A DNA stretch of 64,000 nt from Alkalihalobacillus sp. CinArs1. Its GTDB lineage: Bacteria; Bacillota; Bacilli; Bacillales; Guptibacillaceae. Shown here in pieces: positions 51,460 through 61,304 of this stretch; positions within the stretch are counted from its first letter, which is position 1, and every line of letters begins with the position of its first letter. The DNA lies in NCBI RefSeq assembly GCF_947387515.1, contig NZ_CANDOB010000004.1:124001-188000 (forward strand), in the 5' to 3' direction. The notes beneath the pieces are model-generated. The model worked only from the letters and a program-made list of their open reading frames with translations. It searched no databases and was not told the DNA's origin. Position numbers and translations under genes: made by a program.

Positions 51460-52331
51460 CGCTATTATCTCCACAGTTCCTTCAACGATTACCTAAACAT
51501 AGAATTCAAACTGCAATTGTCGCAAAAGGTACTCATCGAGGGGAAAGAAAATCTACGAAGCTAGGAACGTCTCTCGAATTTTCCGATTATCGCCTTTATT
51601 CACCAGGGGACGACCTGCGACAAATCGATTGGAATGCTTATGCCCGAACAAAGCGTCACTATATTAAGAGGTTTATGGATGAACAAGAGCTGTTGATTTC
51701 CATTTATTTAGATTCTACCTCTTCCGTTATGTTGGACAAAGGAAAAAGGGAGTATGCTCAAGCTCTCGCGGTAGCATTCGGATATATGGGTTTATGCGGA
51801 GATGACCGAGTATGTCTTCATCCGGTCGGTGACAAGATACCCTCTTTTCCATTTCGTAAGGGACGAGCGTATAGCACGAAACTTCTAAACTATGTTACGT
51901 CTCTTAATCACATTGAGGAAAGAGCAACGCAGTCTTTTATGAAAGACGTTGTTCGTAAACTTCCGAAAAAGACTGGGATTTCCATCGTGATCAGCGATCT
52001 CATGGAGCCATTAGATGAGATTCAATTTACTCTGAAGCGACTTCAAGCACAAAAACAACAGGTGCGATTGGTGCAAGTGCTGTCAGAGGAAGAAGTAAAC
52101 CCTAGTTATAAAGGGGACTTGAAACTGATCGATAGTGAAAGTTCTACAGAAACAAACGTCTCGATGAGTAAGAATGTCCTTCGCTCCTATCAAAAAAGAT
52201 TCGAGTCTCATCAGCATGATCTCGCTCAGTTTTGTTCAGAGCGTGGGATCAGTTTTGTGACATGTTCAACTTCTGAGACGATCGACAACGTAGTGTTTCG
52301 TGATTTCCGTAGGAAAGGCTGGATTTTGTGA
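51456..52331 (+). CDS. DUF58 domain-containing protein
   Basis: 291 aa. The signature GTSLEFSDYRLYSPGDDLRQIDWNAYARTKRHYIKRFMDEQE is followed by a vWA-like fold with a MIDAS-like IYLDSTSSVMLDKG and VISDLMEP. Always found with MoxR; thought to be its adaptor. No membrane helix is visible. Tightly coupled to MoxR by a 4-bp overlap and followed by the vWA protein 9 bp later. Confidence 0.9.
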   Translation: MTLLSPQFLQRLPKHRIQTAIVAKGTHRGERKSTKLGTSLEFSDYRLYSPGDDLRQIDWNAYARTKRHYIKRFMDEQELLISIYLDSTSSVMLDKGKREYAQALAVAFGYMGLCGDDRVCLHPVGDKIPSFPFRKGRAYSTKLLNYVTSLNHIEERATQSFMKDVVRKLPKKTGISIVISDLMEPLDEIQFTLKRLQAQKQQVRLVQVLSEEEVNPSYKGDLKLIDSESSTETNVSMSKNVLRSYQKRFESHQHDLAQFCSERGISFVTCSTSETIDNVVFRDFRRKGWIL

Positions 52332-52340
52332 GGTGATGAC

Positions 52341-54140
52341 ATGGGGTTATTGGTACCCTCTTTTTTATGGCTATTAAGCTTATTAGCTGTAATCATTGTA
52401 TTTTACTTATTTCGAAAGCAATTTGATAAAACACGAGTGCCATCTACTTTTCTGTGGAATCAAGTGATTGAAGAGTGGCAGGCCTCTAAATGGTGGAAAA
52501 AGCTTCAGCAAAACCTATTGTTTTATTTGCAGCTCTTGTTTATCATACTCATCGTTTTTGCACTCGCGAGGCCTTTCGTTACGACAGATCGCCTATCAGG
52601 TGAAACCGGGGCAGTCGTACTCGATACGTCAGCTACAATGTCTGCAGGTGATGGGGAGACGAAGTTTGATCAAGCAAAGAAAGAAGTACTCGATTTAATA
52701 GACACCCTTGGAGATGATCAGAGCTTAACGATGGTCACTTCAGGGGCAGTACCTACAATGATATTTGCAAAAGAAACGGACAAACGAAAAATGAAAAAGA
52801 TCGTCGAAGAGCTCTCGGTGACTTATGAAGAAGAAAATATACAAGAAGCGATTAGCCTTGCTTTATCGTACATAGCGAATCAACAGGGGAGTGTATACGT
52901 ATTCTCAGATGACGTGAAAAAGAATGAGGTTAGCGAAGTTCAACACCAGGTTGTGGTAAATAACATTGGTGGAGAAGTGAAAAATCTATCATTACGAACC
53001 TTTGGGGTGAAGAACAATCAAGCAACGGCTACAGTGAAGAATGAAATGCCTGAAGCGTCAACTGTCAGCGTATCGGTTTATTCTGAAGATGAAGCATTGA
53101 TCGAAGCAAAAAATGAAAAGGTGAATTCAGGAGAGTCATTCACGTTTCAGTTCGATGGATTACCGGAGGGTACCTATTTTAAAGCACAGATTAAGAACGA
53201 AGATGATTACAAGGTCGACAATACCCTCTATACCTTTTCAGAGGTAGAGGCTACGCCTCAAGTCTATCTAGCTGGTGATGTCTCTCCTTTTATAAAACGA
53301 GCCATCACGCTGCTCGGGTATGATCCGGTCACGTTATCTATTGAAGGCGATTCTTTTTCATATCCTGAGCGTGAGGATGCTATTTACGTGTTGAACGGTG
53401 TAGCACGTGAAGATTGGCCGGAAACAGGAGGGATCTTACTCTTTTCTCCTATGATTCAGGATTTCAATGGCTATGAAGTGAAAGAGAAAATTGAACTTGA
53501 AAAGACGCTCATGAGTAAAGACCAGGCTGTATTGGAATATGTGAGTATGGAAGATGTTTACCTGAACGCTGCATATCCGACTTCAATTCCACTCGAACCA
53601 ATCGTAACTAGCGGTGATACTCCTGTGTTACTCAGCGGAAAGCTTGAGGGAAGACCGATGATGTTTGCTTCATTCGATATCGAAGATTCTGATTGGCCAT
53701 TGCATCCGAGTTTTCCAATCTTTATACAAAACGCGATTCAATATGTGAGTGAAGATCAACATTTCCTTGGTTCTTATTCCCCTGGTCAAACAATCGATTT
53801 ACCGTATTCATCAACAACGAAAGGTGCTGTATTAGAAGATAGTAAAGGAAGTCACTTGGGAGATTTAAGTACGGACGAGTGGAGCCAAGCCGCTCCTTAT
53901 CAACCTGACTTGTATACCATCGTTGAAGAACGAACAGATGGCTTTCAAGAGAAGCGCTTCATTGTAACTCTGCCTTCGAATGAACGGTCACCAATCAGTA
54001 GCGAGTCTTTCGCATTAGGAGAAGAAACGACAGCAGTTACAGAGTCGGGTAAGATTGAATGGTGGTATGTGCTCGCTGGTTTAGGACTTCTCATTTTATT
54101 GATCGAATGGGAGGTGTATCGACGTGGGCATGCATTTTGA
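52341..54140 (+). CDS. BatA-type vWA membrane protein
   Basis: 599 aa. Opens with the aerotolerance-regulator pattern (GLLVPSFLWLLSLLAVIIVFYLF, KWWKKLQQNLLFYLQLLFIILIVFALARPFV) holding two membrane helices, then a vWA domain with a modified MIDAS, DTSATMS (Thr for the second Ser). A beta-rich region follows, then a C-terminal membrane helix (WWYVLAGLGLLILLIEW). The changed MIDAS may weaken metal binding. Overlaps the next gene by 17 bp. Confidence 0.82.
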   Translation: MGLLVPSFLWLLSLLAVIIVFYLFRKQFDKTRVPSTFLWNQVIEEWQASKWWKKLQQNLLFYLQLLFIILIVFALARPFVTTDRLSGETGAVVLDTSATMSAGDGETKFDQAKKEVLDLIDTLGDDQSLTMVTSGAVPTMIFAKETDKRKMKKIVEELSVTYEEENIQEAISLALSYIANQQGSVYVFSDDVKKNEVSEVQHQVVVNNIGGEVKNLSLRTFGVKNNQATATVKNEMPEASTVSVSVYSEDEALIEAKNEKVNSGESFTFQFDGLPEGTYFKAQIKNEDDYKVDNTLYTFSEVEATPQVYLAGDVSPFIKRAITLLGYDPVTLSIEGDSFSYPEREDAIYVLNGVAREDWPETGGILLFSPMIQDFNGYEVKEKIELEKTLMSKDQAVLEYVSMEDVYLNAAYPTSIPLEPIVTSGDTPVLLSGKLEGRPMMFASFDIEDSDWPLHPSFPIFIQNAIQYVSEDQHFLGSYSPGQTIDLPYSSTTKGAVLEDSKGSHLGDLSTDEWSQAAPYQPDLYTIVEERTDGFQEKRFIVTLPSNERSPISSESFALGEETTAVTESGKIEWWYVLAGLGLLILLIEWEVYRRGHAF

Positions 54141-56883
54141 TCAACCTCTATGGCTGTTCACCTTCTTTCTCGTCGGACTATCGTTATTTCTTTATTGGAA
54201 ACAAATGCGATCTACTACTGAAGAATGGGTTTTACTTTCCGTTAGATCACTACAATTTGTTTGCTTGATCTTTGCGCTCGCTGGCATGCAAATCGTAACG
54301 CCTGTTACAGAGGTTTCAACCATTTTTGTCGCGGACAGGTCTGATAGTCAAAAGAACCAAAGTGAAGAGATGATGGGCTATATTCAGAGTTCACTTGAAA
54401 ACAGTCGATCTGATGATGAGTTTGGTGTCGTAACCATTGGATCAGATGTGAATGTTGAACGGAATTTAAGCCGTTATGAGAAGCAGAAGATTGAATTTCT
54501 TGCTGAAACCGATGGCAGTGCTACTGATCTCGCAAGTGGTCTTAGTGTTGGTGGAAGTCTACTAAACACGAACCATCGATCGAGGGTCGTTCTGTTAACG
54601 GATGGAAACGAAACGGTGCATGATGCAGTAGCACGTGCAGAAGAATTAGCGAGGCAAGGCATCACTGTAGACGTAAAAGCGTTTGAGCCTGAATCACGAA
54701 AAGATGCTGCGATTACGTCATTTCGTGTTCCAGATAAGGTGTATACAGGAGAGACGGCAACTCTTGAGCTTAATGTTGAAAGTAACGAAAAGATGCTAGG
54801 CAACGTAAGAATTTATGGAGGAAACGAACAAATCATAGATAAGGAAGTTGAGCTCGAAGCTGGCATCAATCGGTTTACGTTTAACGATGAGATTTCAGAA
54901 GCGGGTTTCAAGGAGTACAAAGCTGAAGTGACTGCACCAGATGACACGATTCCTGAAAATAATGAAGCATACGGAATTTCAGTCGTGAAAGGCACGCCTA
55001 AAATCTTAGTGGTCGAAGGCGAAGAAGGCGAAGGAGATAATGCGGTAGCAGCGTTAGCTTCTACTGATCTATCTGTAAAGCAAATTACGCCTGAATTTCT
55101 TCCGACTACTCTCACCGGTCTAGCGGAATACCAATCTATCATCTTTGCGAATGTGTCCGGAACGCAGGTAAGTGAAGCACAGATGACGATGATCGAGTCG
55201 GCTGTAAGAGACTTTGGGACAGGATTCATCATGACAGGTGGGAAGAATAGTTTCGGGTTAGGTGGGTATTTTCAAACGCCGATTGAAAAAATTCTTCCTG
55301 TTGATATGGATGTGAAGGGTAAAAAAGAAATTCCATCGCTCGGCATGGTCATGGTACTGGATCGTTCAGGAAGTATGTCAGGGTACAAGCTCGATCTTGC
55401 AAAAGAAGCAGCTGCTCGTTCTGTGGAATTGCTAAGAGAGAGGGATACGTTTGGGTTTATCGCTTTCGACGATCGTCCGTGGGAAATCATTGAAACGAAG
55501 CCGATCGAGGATAAGAAGAGTGTGATCGAAAAAGTATCGAGCCTTACCTCCGGTGGAGGGACCGAAATCTTTACGTCACTCTCACTTGCTTATGAAACAT
55601 TGTCTCCTCTCGAATTAAAACGAAAGCACATCATCTTACTTACTGATGGACAGGCAAGCAACCGGCCTGATTATGAAACGATGATAAACGCCTCGGAAAA
55701 TAGCGATATTTCACTTTCGACTGTTGCGATCGGAACTGATGCGGATAAAGCGCTTCTCGAAGAAATCGCTGGCTACGGAGAAGGACGTTTTTATGACGTT
55801 GAAGATCCATCGACGATTCCTAGTATATTAGCAAGAGAAACAGCGTTAACGACAAGGACGTATATTGAAGACAACCCTTTCTTCCCGGTTTTGACGGGAA
55901 ATGAATTGCAGTCTTTCCTTGAAGGTGGGGTACCAAGAATGAATGCCTACATTGCTACGACACCAAAAGGGAGGGCATCTGTTCTTCTTCAGAGTGAGAA
56001 GGAAGATCCAGTCCTTGCAAGGTGGCAATACGGTCTTGGTAAGACGATTGCCTGGACGAGTGATCTTAGCGGTGAATGGTCTGGTAATTGGCCATCTTGG
56101 AAGCAGTGGTCCGCTTTCTGGAACAATATGGTGACATCCACCCTTCCACAGTATGAAGGTAGTGCTTTTGAATTGAAGACTGCTAAACAAGGGGATCAGG
56201 CAACTGTTTCAATTACATCTTATGATGATGTTAGAGGAGAAGTAAGTGGAAAAATAGTAGATTCAGGAGGTAATGAAGTACCATCACAATTTAACATTAC
56301 TGCACCTGGAGAATATGAATTAACCTTTAAAGGAGAAACAGGTGTTTACTTTGCTCAGATTCAACAGCAAGAAAATGGCGAAGTAACCGACGCTTATCAA
56401 ACAGGATTCGCCCTCCCATACAAGGAGGAGTACCGTCCAGTGAATCTCGACCAAAAGAAGCTTGAAGCGATTGCTGAGGCAGGAAATGGACGCGTGCTTT
56501 CTGATAATGATAATGTGTTTGAACGAAATACACCTGTTGGCTACGATCGACAGCCTATTTGGAATTATCTGCTGTTACTCGCACTTCTATTATTCATTGC
56601 AGATGTTGCCATTCGTCGTTTTGGTCTCATAAAAGTCAACTTGAAGAACAAGCAATTGAAAAAGGAACGCCCTCAAACACAAGTAAGCCCGAGCAAATTT
56701 GAACGGTTAAAAACAGCGTCAAAAACTAGCTCTACGAAGAAAACTTTTTCTAAAGTTGATCCACCAGAGGAAGTCGTTAGAAAGAATGAGAAGAAAAGGC
56801 AAGAGCTGCCTATTAAAAAACAAGAATCGTCAAACAGTGATCGGATGTCCAGATTGCTCGATGCTAAAAATAGACGTAAGTAA
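54124..56883 (+). CDS. Membrane protein with two vWA domains and amidotransferase-like domain
   Basis: 919 aa from GTG 54124 (GGAGGTGTATCGAC upstream). N-terminal membrane helices; first vWA with VADRSDS; a GATase-like middle (KILVVEGEEGEGDNAVAALAS, DFGTGFIMTGGKNSFGLGGYF); second vWA with intact MIDAS VLDRSGSMSG; an extracytoplasmic beta part; a C-terminal membrane helix (LLLLALLLFIADVAIRRFG) and a very basic cytoplasmic tail (about 75 residues). Last gene of the operon. Two vWA domains and a GATase-like fold suggest a binding platform; no catalytic Cys is seen in the GATase part. Confidence 0.8.
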   Translation: MGMHFDQPLWLFTFFLVGLSLFLYWKQMRSTTEEWVLLSVRSLQFVCLIFALAGMQIVTPVTEVSTIFVADRSDSQKNQSEEMMGYIQSSLENSRSDDEFGVVTIGSDVNVERNLSRYEKQKIEFLAETDGSATDLASGLSVGGSLLNTNHRSRVVLLTDGNETVHDAVARAEELARQGITVDVKAFEPESRKDAAITSFRVPDKVYTGETATLELNVESNEKMLGNVRIYGGNEQIIDKEVELEAGINRFTFNDEISEAGFKEYKAEVTAPDDTIPENNEAYGISVVKGTPKILVVEGEEGEGDNAVAALASTDLSVKQITPEFLPTTLTGLAEYQSIIFANVSGTQVSEAQMTMIESAVRDFGTGFIMTGGKNSFGLGGYFQTPIEKILPVDMDVKGKKEIPSLGMVMVLDRSGSMSGYKLDLAKEAAARSVELLRERDTFGFIAFDDRPWEIIETKPIEDKKSVIEKVSSLTSGGGTEIFTSLSLAYETLSPLELKRKHIILLTDGQASNRPDYETMINASENSDISLSTVAIGTDADKALLEEIAGYGEGRFYDVEDPSTIPSILARETALTTRTYIEDNPFFPVLTGNELQSFLEGGVPRMNAYIATTPKGRASVLLQSEKEDPVLARWQYGLGKTIAWTSDLSGEWSGNWPSWKQWSAFWNNMVTSTLPQYEGSAFELKTAKQGDQATVSITSYDDVRGEVSGKIVDSGGNEVPSQFNITAPGEYELTFKGETGVYFAQIQQQENGEVTDAYQTGFALPYKEEYRPVNLDQKKLEAIAEAGNGRVLSDNDNVFERNTPVGYDRQPIWNYLLLLALLLFIADVAIRRFGLIKVNLKNKQLKKERPQTQVSPSKFERLKTASKTSSTKKTFSKVDPPEEVVRKNEKKRQELPIKKQESSNSDRMSRLLDAKNRRK

Positions 56884-56887
56884 AGGT

Positions 56888-56925
56888 AAGACTCTTGTGC
56901 TAGTCACAAGAGTCTTATTGATTTT
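56888..56925 (+). terminator. Terminator of the ABC-MoxR-vWA operon
   Basis: AAGACTCTTGTG-CTAGT-CACAAGAGTCTT then ATTGATTTT; stable stem, weak T tract. Confidence 0.65.
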
Positions 56926-56979
56926 AAGAGGAAGAGTGATGGTACAATAAGAGAATGATAGGAAAGAGGAGTGGCTAAA

Positions 56980-58344
56980 TTGAACCCTGGTGAGCTTACG
57001 ATCAAGTGCAACATCTTAGAGAAGATTATTGATAACGCTTACGAATGGATCGTTGTGGTAAATACGGATGGCTTAATCGATTATATGAATAAAACGTACT
57101 GCGAATTTTTAGAAGTGAAGAGTGAAGAAGTCATTGGAAAGCATGTTACTGATGTTATCGAGAATACCCGTATGCATATCGTAGCAAGAACAGGCGAGCT
57201 CGAACTTGCTGATCTCCAATACATCCGTGGAAACTACATGATTGCCAATAGAGTCCCGATCTATCATCATGATGAACTCATCGGAGCTGTGGGAACAGTG
57301 ATCTTTCGTGATACAGAGCAATGGAAACAGATGAACACGCATGTGAAGGGACTGCTTTCAGAGCTTGAATATTATCGAAGTGGTACAGCGAAAGAAAATG
57401 GTGCAAGCTATTCTCTTTCAGATATCGCAGGCGTTTCTGACTCCATACAAAGCTTAAAGGACAAAGTTAAGCAAATTGCGAGTGGAAACGTGTCTGTGCT
57501 CATACGCGGGGAAAGTGGAACTGGTAAAGAACTCTTCGCTCACAGTATCCACCAGCTAAGCGAACGAAGCAATCGCCCTTTTGTTAAAGTGAACTGCGGA
57601 GCGATTCCAGATCAGCTTCTTGAATCAGAGCTTTTTGGATATGAGGAAGGGGCTTTTACTGGAGCGAAAAAAGGCGGGAAGCCAGGCAAGTTTGAACTTG
57701 CGAATAACGGAACGATCTTTCTAGATGAGATCGGTGATATGCCCGTAAATATGCAGGTGAAATTATTGAGGGTTCTTCAAGATCGTGAAGTGGAGCGGGT
57801 CGGTAGTCTCCGCTCAAAGAAAGTAGATGTAAGAATAATCGCAGCGACGAATAGGCCGCTCGAAGCGATGGTAGAAGAACGCAGATTTCGAGAAGATCTG
57901 TTTTATCGAATCAATGTTATCCAGCTATTTATTCCTCCTTTACGAGATCGACTTAAGGATGTAACGCCTCTTGCAGAATTGTTCGTAAAGAAGATCTCGA
58001 TAAAAACTGGGAAGCGAGTACTTGGGATAGAGGAAGAAGCGATGAGGTTTCTTCTTCAACATAACTGGCCCGGTAACGCTCGGGAACTCGAGAATGCTCT
58101 TGAAGCAGCTGTTCACTTAACAAGAAATGAAACGCTCGATGTGGATGCTCTACCAGATTATTTAACAGAAGAAAAAACGATCGTGTCAGCTGGTCGAAAA
58201 TTAAAGGATGTACTAGAAGAAGCAGAGAGGGAAGCGATTCGAAAGACGCTTGTGAAATGTTCCGATAATAAAATCGAAGCAGCAAAAATTCTAGGAATAG
58301 GGAAAACGAGCTTATATGACAAGATAAAAAAATACGACCTTTAA
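56980..58344 (+). CDS. Sigma-54-dependent transcriptional activator (PAS-AAA-Fis)
   Basis: 454 aa from TTG 56980, eight bases after AGAGGAG; a GTG at 56971 overlaps that site. PAS sensor (about 10-115, WIVVVNTDGLIDYMNKTYCEFL), AAA+ domain with Walker A GESGTGKE (177-184), the sigma-54 contact loop GAFTGA (224-229), and GTIFLDEIGDMP. A Fis-type HTH closes the protein (KIEAAKILGIGKTSLYDKIKKYDL). The adjacent operon has a perfect sigma-54 promoter and three palindromes, so this protein almost certainly controls it. The PAS ligand may be a ketone-body metabolite (inference). Confidence 0.93.
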   Translation: MNPGELTIKCNILEKIIDNAYEWIVVVNTDGLIDYMNKTYCEFLEVKSEEVIGKHVTDVIENTRMHIVARTGELELADLQYIRGNYMIANRVPIYHHDELIGAVGTVIFRDTEQWKQMNTHVKGLLSELEYYRSGTAKENGASYSLSDIAGVSDSIQSLKDKVKQIASGNVSVLIRGESGTGKELFAHSIHQLSERSNRPFVKVNCGAIPDQLLESELFGYEEGAFTGAKKGGKPGKFELANNGTIFLDEIGDMPVNMQVKLLRVLQDREVERVGSLRSKKVDVRIIAATNRPLEAMVEERRFREDLFYRINVIQLFIPPLRDRLKDVTPLAELFVKKISIKTGKRVLGIEEEAMRFLLQHNWPGNARELENALEAAVHLTRNETLDVDALPDYLTEEKTIVSAGRKLKDVLEEAEREAIRKTLVKCSDNKIEAAKILGIGKTSLYDKIKKYDL

Positions 58345-58348
58345 GTGA

Positions 58349-58464
58349 TTCCGCAAAACCGGAAATAATTCCGTTTTTGCGGAATTTTTCTATTTTGACA
58401 GTTATAGATGAGGGTTGATGCATTTTTCTCAATGCGTATGCTCTGAAATTCCGAAAAAGCGGAA
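58349..58464 (+). promoter_or_regulatory. Three upstream activator palindromes TTCCG-N6-CGGAA
   Basis: Perfect copies at 58349-58364, 58369-58384 and 58449-58464. Centres are 20 and 80 bp apart, whole numbers of helical turns. They lie just after the activator gene and about 60-190 bp before the sigma-54 promoter, the usual place for enhancer sites. Confidence 0.85.
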
Positions 58465-58525
58465 ACGTATGATTGGATCGAATGCTTTAAAGTAAGAGCT
58501 GTCAGTATTTTTCGAAAAATGAAAG

Positions 58526-58542
58526 TTGGCACGATACTTGCA
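58526..58542 (+). promoter_or_regulatory. Sigma-54 promoter of the ketone-body operon
   Basis: TTGGCACG-ATAC-TTGCA, an exact match to the -24/-12 consensus, about 35 bp before the first start codon. Confidence 0.92.
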
Positions 58543-58575
58543 ACGGTTTATGTGAATGGGAAAGGAGTTGGAGTC

Positions 58576-59283
58576 ATGAAGAAACAGTATGGCAGTGGCT
58601 ATGAAGCAATAAAGGATATTAAAGACGGTTCCAAGATTATGGTAGGAGGGTTTGGTCTCGTAGGGATACCAGAACAGATGATTCTTGGTTTAGTGGAATC
58701 TGGTGTTAAAGATCTTACGGTAATCTCAAATAATTGTGGTGTAGATGAGTGGGGACTTGGTCTCTTGTTAAAGAAAAAGCAGATTAAGAAAATGATCGGT
58801 TCCTATGTAGGAGAAAACAAGGAGTTCGAACGTCAAGTTCTCTCTGGGGAGCTTGAGGTAGAGCTGATTCCACAGGGGACGCTAGCTGAACGGATTCGAG
58901 CTGGAGGTGCAGGGATCCCAGCGTTTTATACACCAGCTGGAGTAGGAACTGAAGTAGCAAGAGGGAAAGAAACAAGGATATTCGATGATAAGGAATATGT
59001 CCTTGAACATGCTCTGCATGCGGATTACAGCCTTGTACGAGCGAGTATAGCGGATGAGATGGGGAACCTTGTGTTCAACAAAACAGCAAGGAACTTTAAC
59101 CCTATGATCGCAGCTGCAGGAAAGGTTACGTTTGCAGAAGTAGAACAAATCGTACCGACAGGCGAACTTGATCCGGATCAAATCCATACGCCAGGTATTT
59201 ATGTTCAAGCATTGTTAGAGGCAGAGCAAGAAAAACGTATAGAGCGTCGCACTGTACGTGAAGAGCAAGGGGTGATGAAATGA
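58576..59283 (+). CDS. scoA: 3-oxoacid CoA-transferase subunit A
   Basis: 235 aa from the ATG at 58576. Succinyl-CoA:acetoacetate CoA-transferase, alpha chain, which activates acetoacetate. CoA-binding region [53 protein letters not shown]; and [24 protein letters not shown] are standard. Overlaps scoB (ATGA). First gene of the sigma-54 operon. The longer upstream reading frame includes the promoter and is not coding. Confidence 0.93.
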   Translation: MKKQYGSGYEAIKDIKDGSKIMVGGFGLVGIPEQMILGLVESGVKDLTVISNNCGVDEWGLGLLLKKKQIKKMIGSYVGENKEFERQVLSGELEVELIPQGTLAERIRAGGAGIPAFYTPAGVGTEVARGKETRIFDDKEYVLEHALHADYSLVRASIADEMGNLVFNKTARNFNPMIAAAGKVTFAEVEQIVPTGELDPDQIHTPGIYVQALLEAEQEKRIERRTVREEQGVMK

Positions 59284-59948
59284 GTACAACAAAGACGAAT
59301 GTAAGAGAACGTATCGCTAGAAGAGCTGAACAAGAAATTGAAAGCGGTTTCTACGTCAATCTCGGTATCGGCATGCCTACGCTAGTTGCCAATCACATTT
59401 CAGATAATAAAGAGGTTGTTCTTCAATCAGAGAATGGGCTGCTCGGTATCGGCGCTTATCCTAAAGAAGGAGAAGTCGATCCTGACTTGATCAATGCTGG
59501 TAAAGAAACGGTTACAGCGATAACAGGTGCTTCGTTTTTTGACAGTGCTGAATCGTTCGGAATGATTCGCGGCGGTCACATCGATTTAGCGATTCTAGGA
59601 GGAATGGAAGTTTCCAAGACTGGTGATTTAGCGAACTGGATGATTCCAGGCAAAATGATTAAAGGTATGGGCGGCGCGATGGATCTTGTACATGGTGCAA
59701 AGAAAATCGCGGTCATTATGGAACACGTGAACAGAGATGGCGCACCGAAAATCGTTGAATCATGTTCACTGCCTTTAACAGGCAAAGGTGTCGTCGATCG
59801 AATTATCACTGAACGAGCTGTAATCGATGTAACTGAAGAGGGGCTCGTGTTAAAGGAAATAGCAAAAGGTTATACGTTAGATGATATTAAGAATTCAACC
59901 GGAACAGATCTTGTAGTGGCGTCAGATATTGCGTATGACGCATTTTAA
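59280..59948 (+). CDS. scoB: 3-oxoacid CoA-transferase subunit B
   Basis: 222 aa, beta chain with the catalytic glutamate in [11 protein letters not shown] (Glu51). Other family marks: [17 protein letters not shown] and [31 protein letters not shown]. It forms the active heteromer with ScoA. Coupled by the 4-bp overlap. The permease gene follows after 15 bp. Confidence 0.93.
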   Translation: MSTTKTNVRERIARRAEQEIESGFYVNLGIGMPTLVANHISDNKEVVLQSENGLLGIGAYPKEGEVDPDLINAGKETVTAITGASFFDSAESFGMIRGGHIDLAILGGMEVSKTGDLANWMIPGKMIKGMGGAMDLVHGAKKIAVIMEHVNRDGAPKIVESCSLPLTGKGVVDRIITERAVIDVTEEGLVLKEIAKGYTLDDIKNSTGTDLVVASDIAYDAF

Positions 59949-59963
59949 GAAGGAGGAACAAGA

Positions 59964-61283
59964 ATGTTAAGTATGATTGGATTGATTGGGGGGCTTTTGC
60001 TACTCATCTACCTTACGATGAAAGGAATGAACCTGTTAGTAGTAGCGCCTCTATGTGCATTGTTTGTAGCAATCATGAGTGCTCTCCCATTGTTTCCTCA
60101 ACTCGTTGAGGAGGGTGCTGCGAATTTCGTTGGCAATTATATGGGAGGATTCGCAGGATTCGTATCATCTTGGTTCCCGATGTTCCTACTAGGAGCGATC
60201 TTTGGGAAGGTGATGGAAGACAGTGGAGCAGCTGACAGTGTATCAAAATGGGTCGTAGCAAAGCTTGGGATCAAACAGGCAGTACTCGCGATCGTGCTAG
60301 CGTGTGCGATCTTAACGTACGGAGGCGTAAGCTTGTTCGTTGTAGCGTTTTCCGTTTATCCGATGGCAGTAAGTTTATTTAAACAAGCAGATTTGCCTCG
60401 TCGATTCATTCCTGCAGCTCTTGCTTTTGGATCGGTAACATTCACGATGACATCTGCTGGTTCACCTGAGATTCAAAACTGGATTCCAATCGAATATTTA
60501 GATACAAGTCCATATGCAGGCTGGGAAGTCAGTTTAATCGTAGCATTGTTTATGGCAGGGTTTGGGTACTGGTGGTTAAAGCGCATGATCTCGAAAGCTG
60601 TTGCTAACGGCGAAAAGTTCGTTGCAAGAGATGAAGATCCTGAGGTTGAAGACCGTCCGCTACCACATCCACTGATGGGGTTAGTTCCTCTTGTAATCGT
60701 ATTGATCATCTCGTTTATCTTCCACGATAGTTTGAAACAGTCAGCTTTGATCATCGCGCTGCTAGGTGGAATCGTCGCTACATATTTGTTAAACAGAAAA
60801 TATTTTGCGAACTTCGGCCGAGCTGTTTCAGATGGTACCCTCGGTGCATTGATCGCAATCGGTAATACGGCTGCAGTTGTTGGCTTTGGAGGAGTAGCAA
60901 AGGCAGTTCCAGCTTTTGAAACGGCTGTTGGTTTTATGACTGGTATCCCAGGTAGTCCTTTGATTGGAGGAGCTATTGCGGTAAGTGTTATCGCGGGATT
61001 AACAGGATCAGCTTCTGGTGGACAAGTCATTGCATTACCGATCCTTGCGCCGCATTATATTGACGCTGGTGTCAATCCTGAAGCACTTCACCGTACGATC
61101 GCGATTTCTTCTGGTGCACTCGATTCTCTTCCACACAATGGTTATGTGGTTACAACGATCAGAGCGATATGTGGAGAATCACATCAGGATGCATACGGTG
61201 CAGTTGGAGCATTGACTGTAATCGTTCCGTTGATCGGCTTAGCGATTGCCATCATTTTATTTAGTCTTGGATTAGGAATATAA
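59964..61283 (+). CDS. GntP-family permease (YxjC type)
   Basis: 439 aa, about 12 membrane helices. Patterns typical of the gluconate/H+ symporter superfamily: GAIFGKVMEDSGAADSVSKWVV, LTYGGVSLFVVAFSVYPMA, GLTGSASGGQVIALPILAPHYI, SGALDSLPHNGYVVTTI. In B. subtilis the related yxjC is also joined to scoAB and a hydroxybutyrate dehydrogenase, so uptake of 3-hydroxybutyrate or acetoacetate is likely here. AAGAAGGAGGAACAAGA precedes the ATG. Confidence 0.88.
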   Translation: MLSMIGLIGGLLLLIYLTMKGMNLLVVAPLCALFVAIMSALPLFPQLVEEGAANFVGNYMGGFAGFVSSWFPMFLLGAIFGKVMEDSGAADSVSKWVVAKLGIKQAVLAIVLACAILTYGGVSLFVVAFSVYPMAVSLFKQADLPRRFIPAALAFGSVTFTMTSAGSPEIQNWIPIEYLDTSPYAGWEVSLIVALFMAGFGYWWLKRMISKAVANGEKFVARDEDPEVEDRPLPHPLMGLVPLVIVLIISFIFHDSLKQSALIIALLGGIVATYLLNRKYFANFGRAVSDGTLGALIAIGNTAAVVGFGGVAKAVPAFETAVGFMTGIPGSPLIGGAIAVSVIAGLTGSASGGQVIALPILAPHYIDAGVNPEALHRTIAISSGALDSLPHNGYVVTTIRAICGESHQDAYGAVGALTVIVPLIGLAIAIILFSLGLGI

Positions 61284-61304
61284 GGGTTCAAAGGAGGAAG
61301 TCAG

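Noticed and set aside
54124-56883. vWA/MoxR operon as a ternary conflict or toxin system
   Set aside because: No toxin, nuclease or effector domain is visible in any of the eight proteins; the envelope/export reading fits better.
58519-58575. Longer N-terminus for ScoA
   Set aside because: It would translate the sigma-54 promoter itself; the ATG at 58576 is the standard family start.
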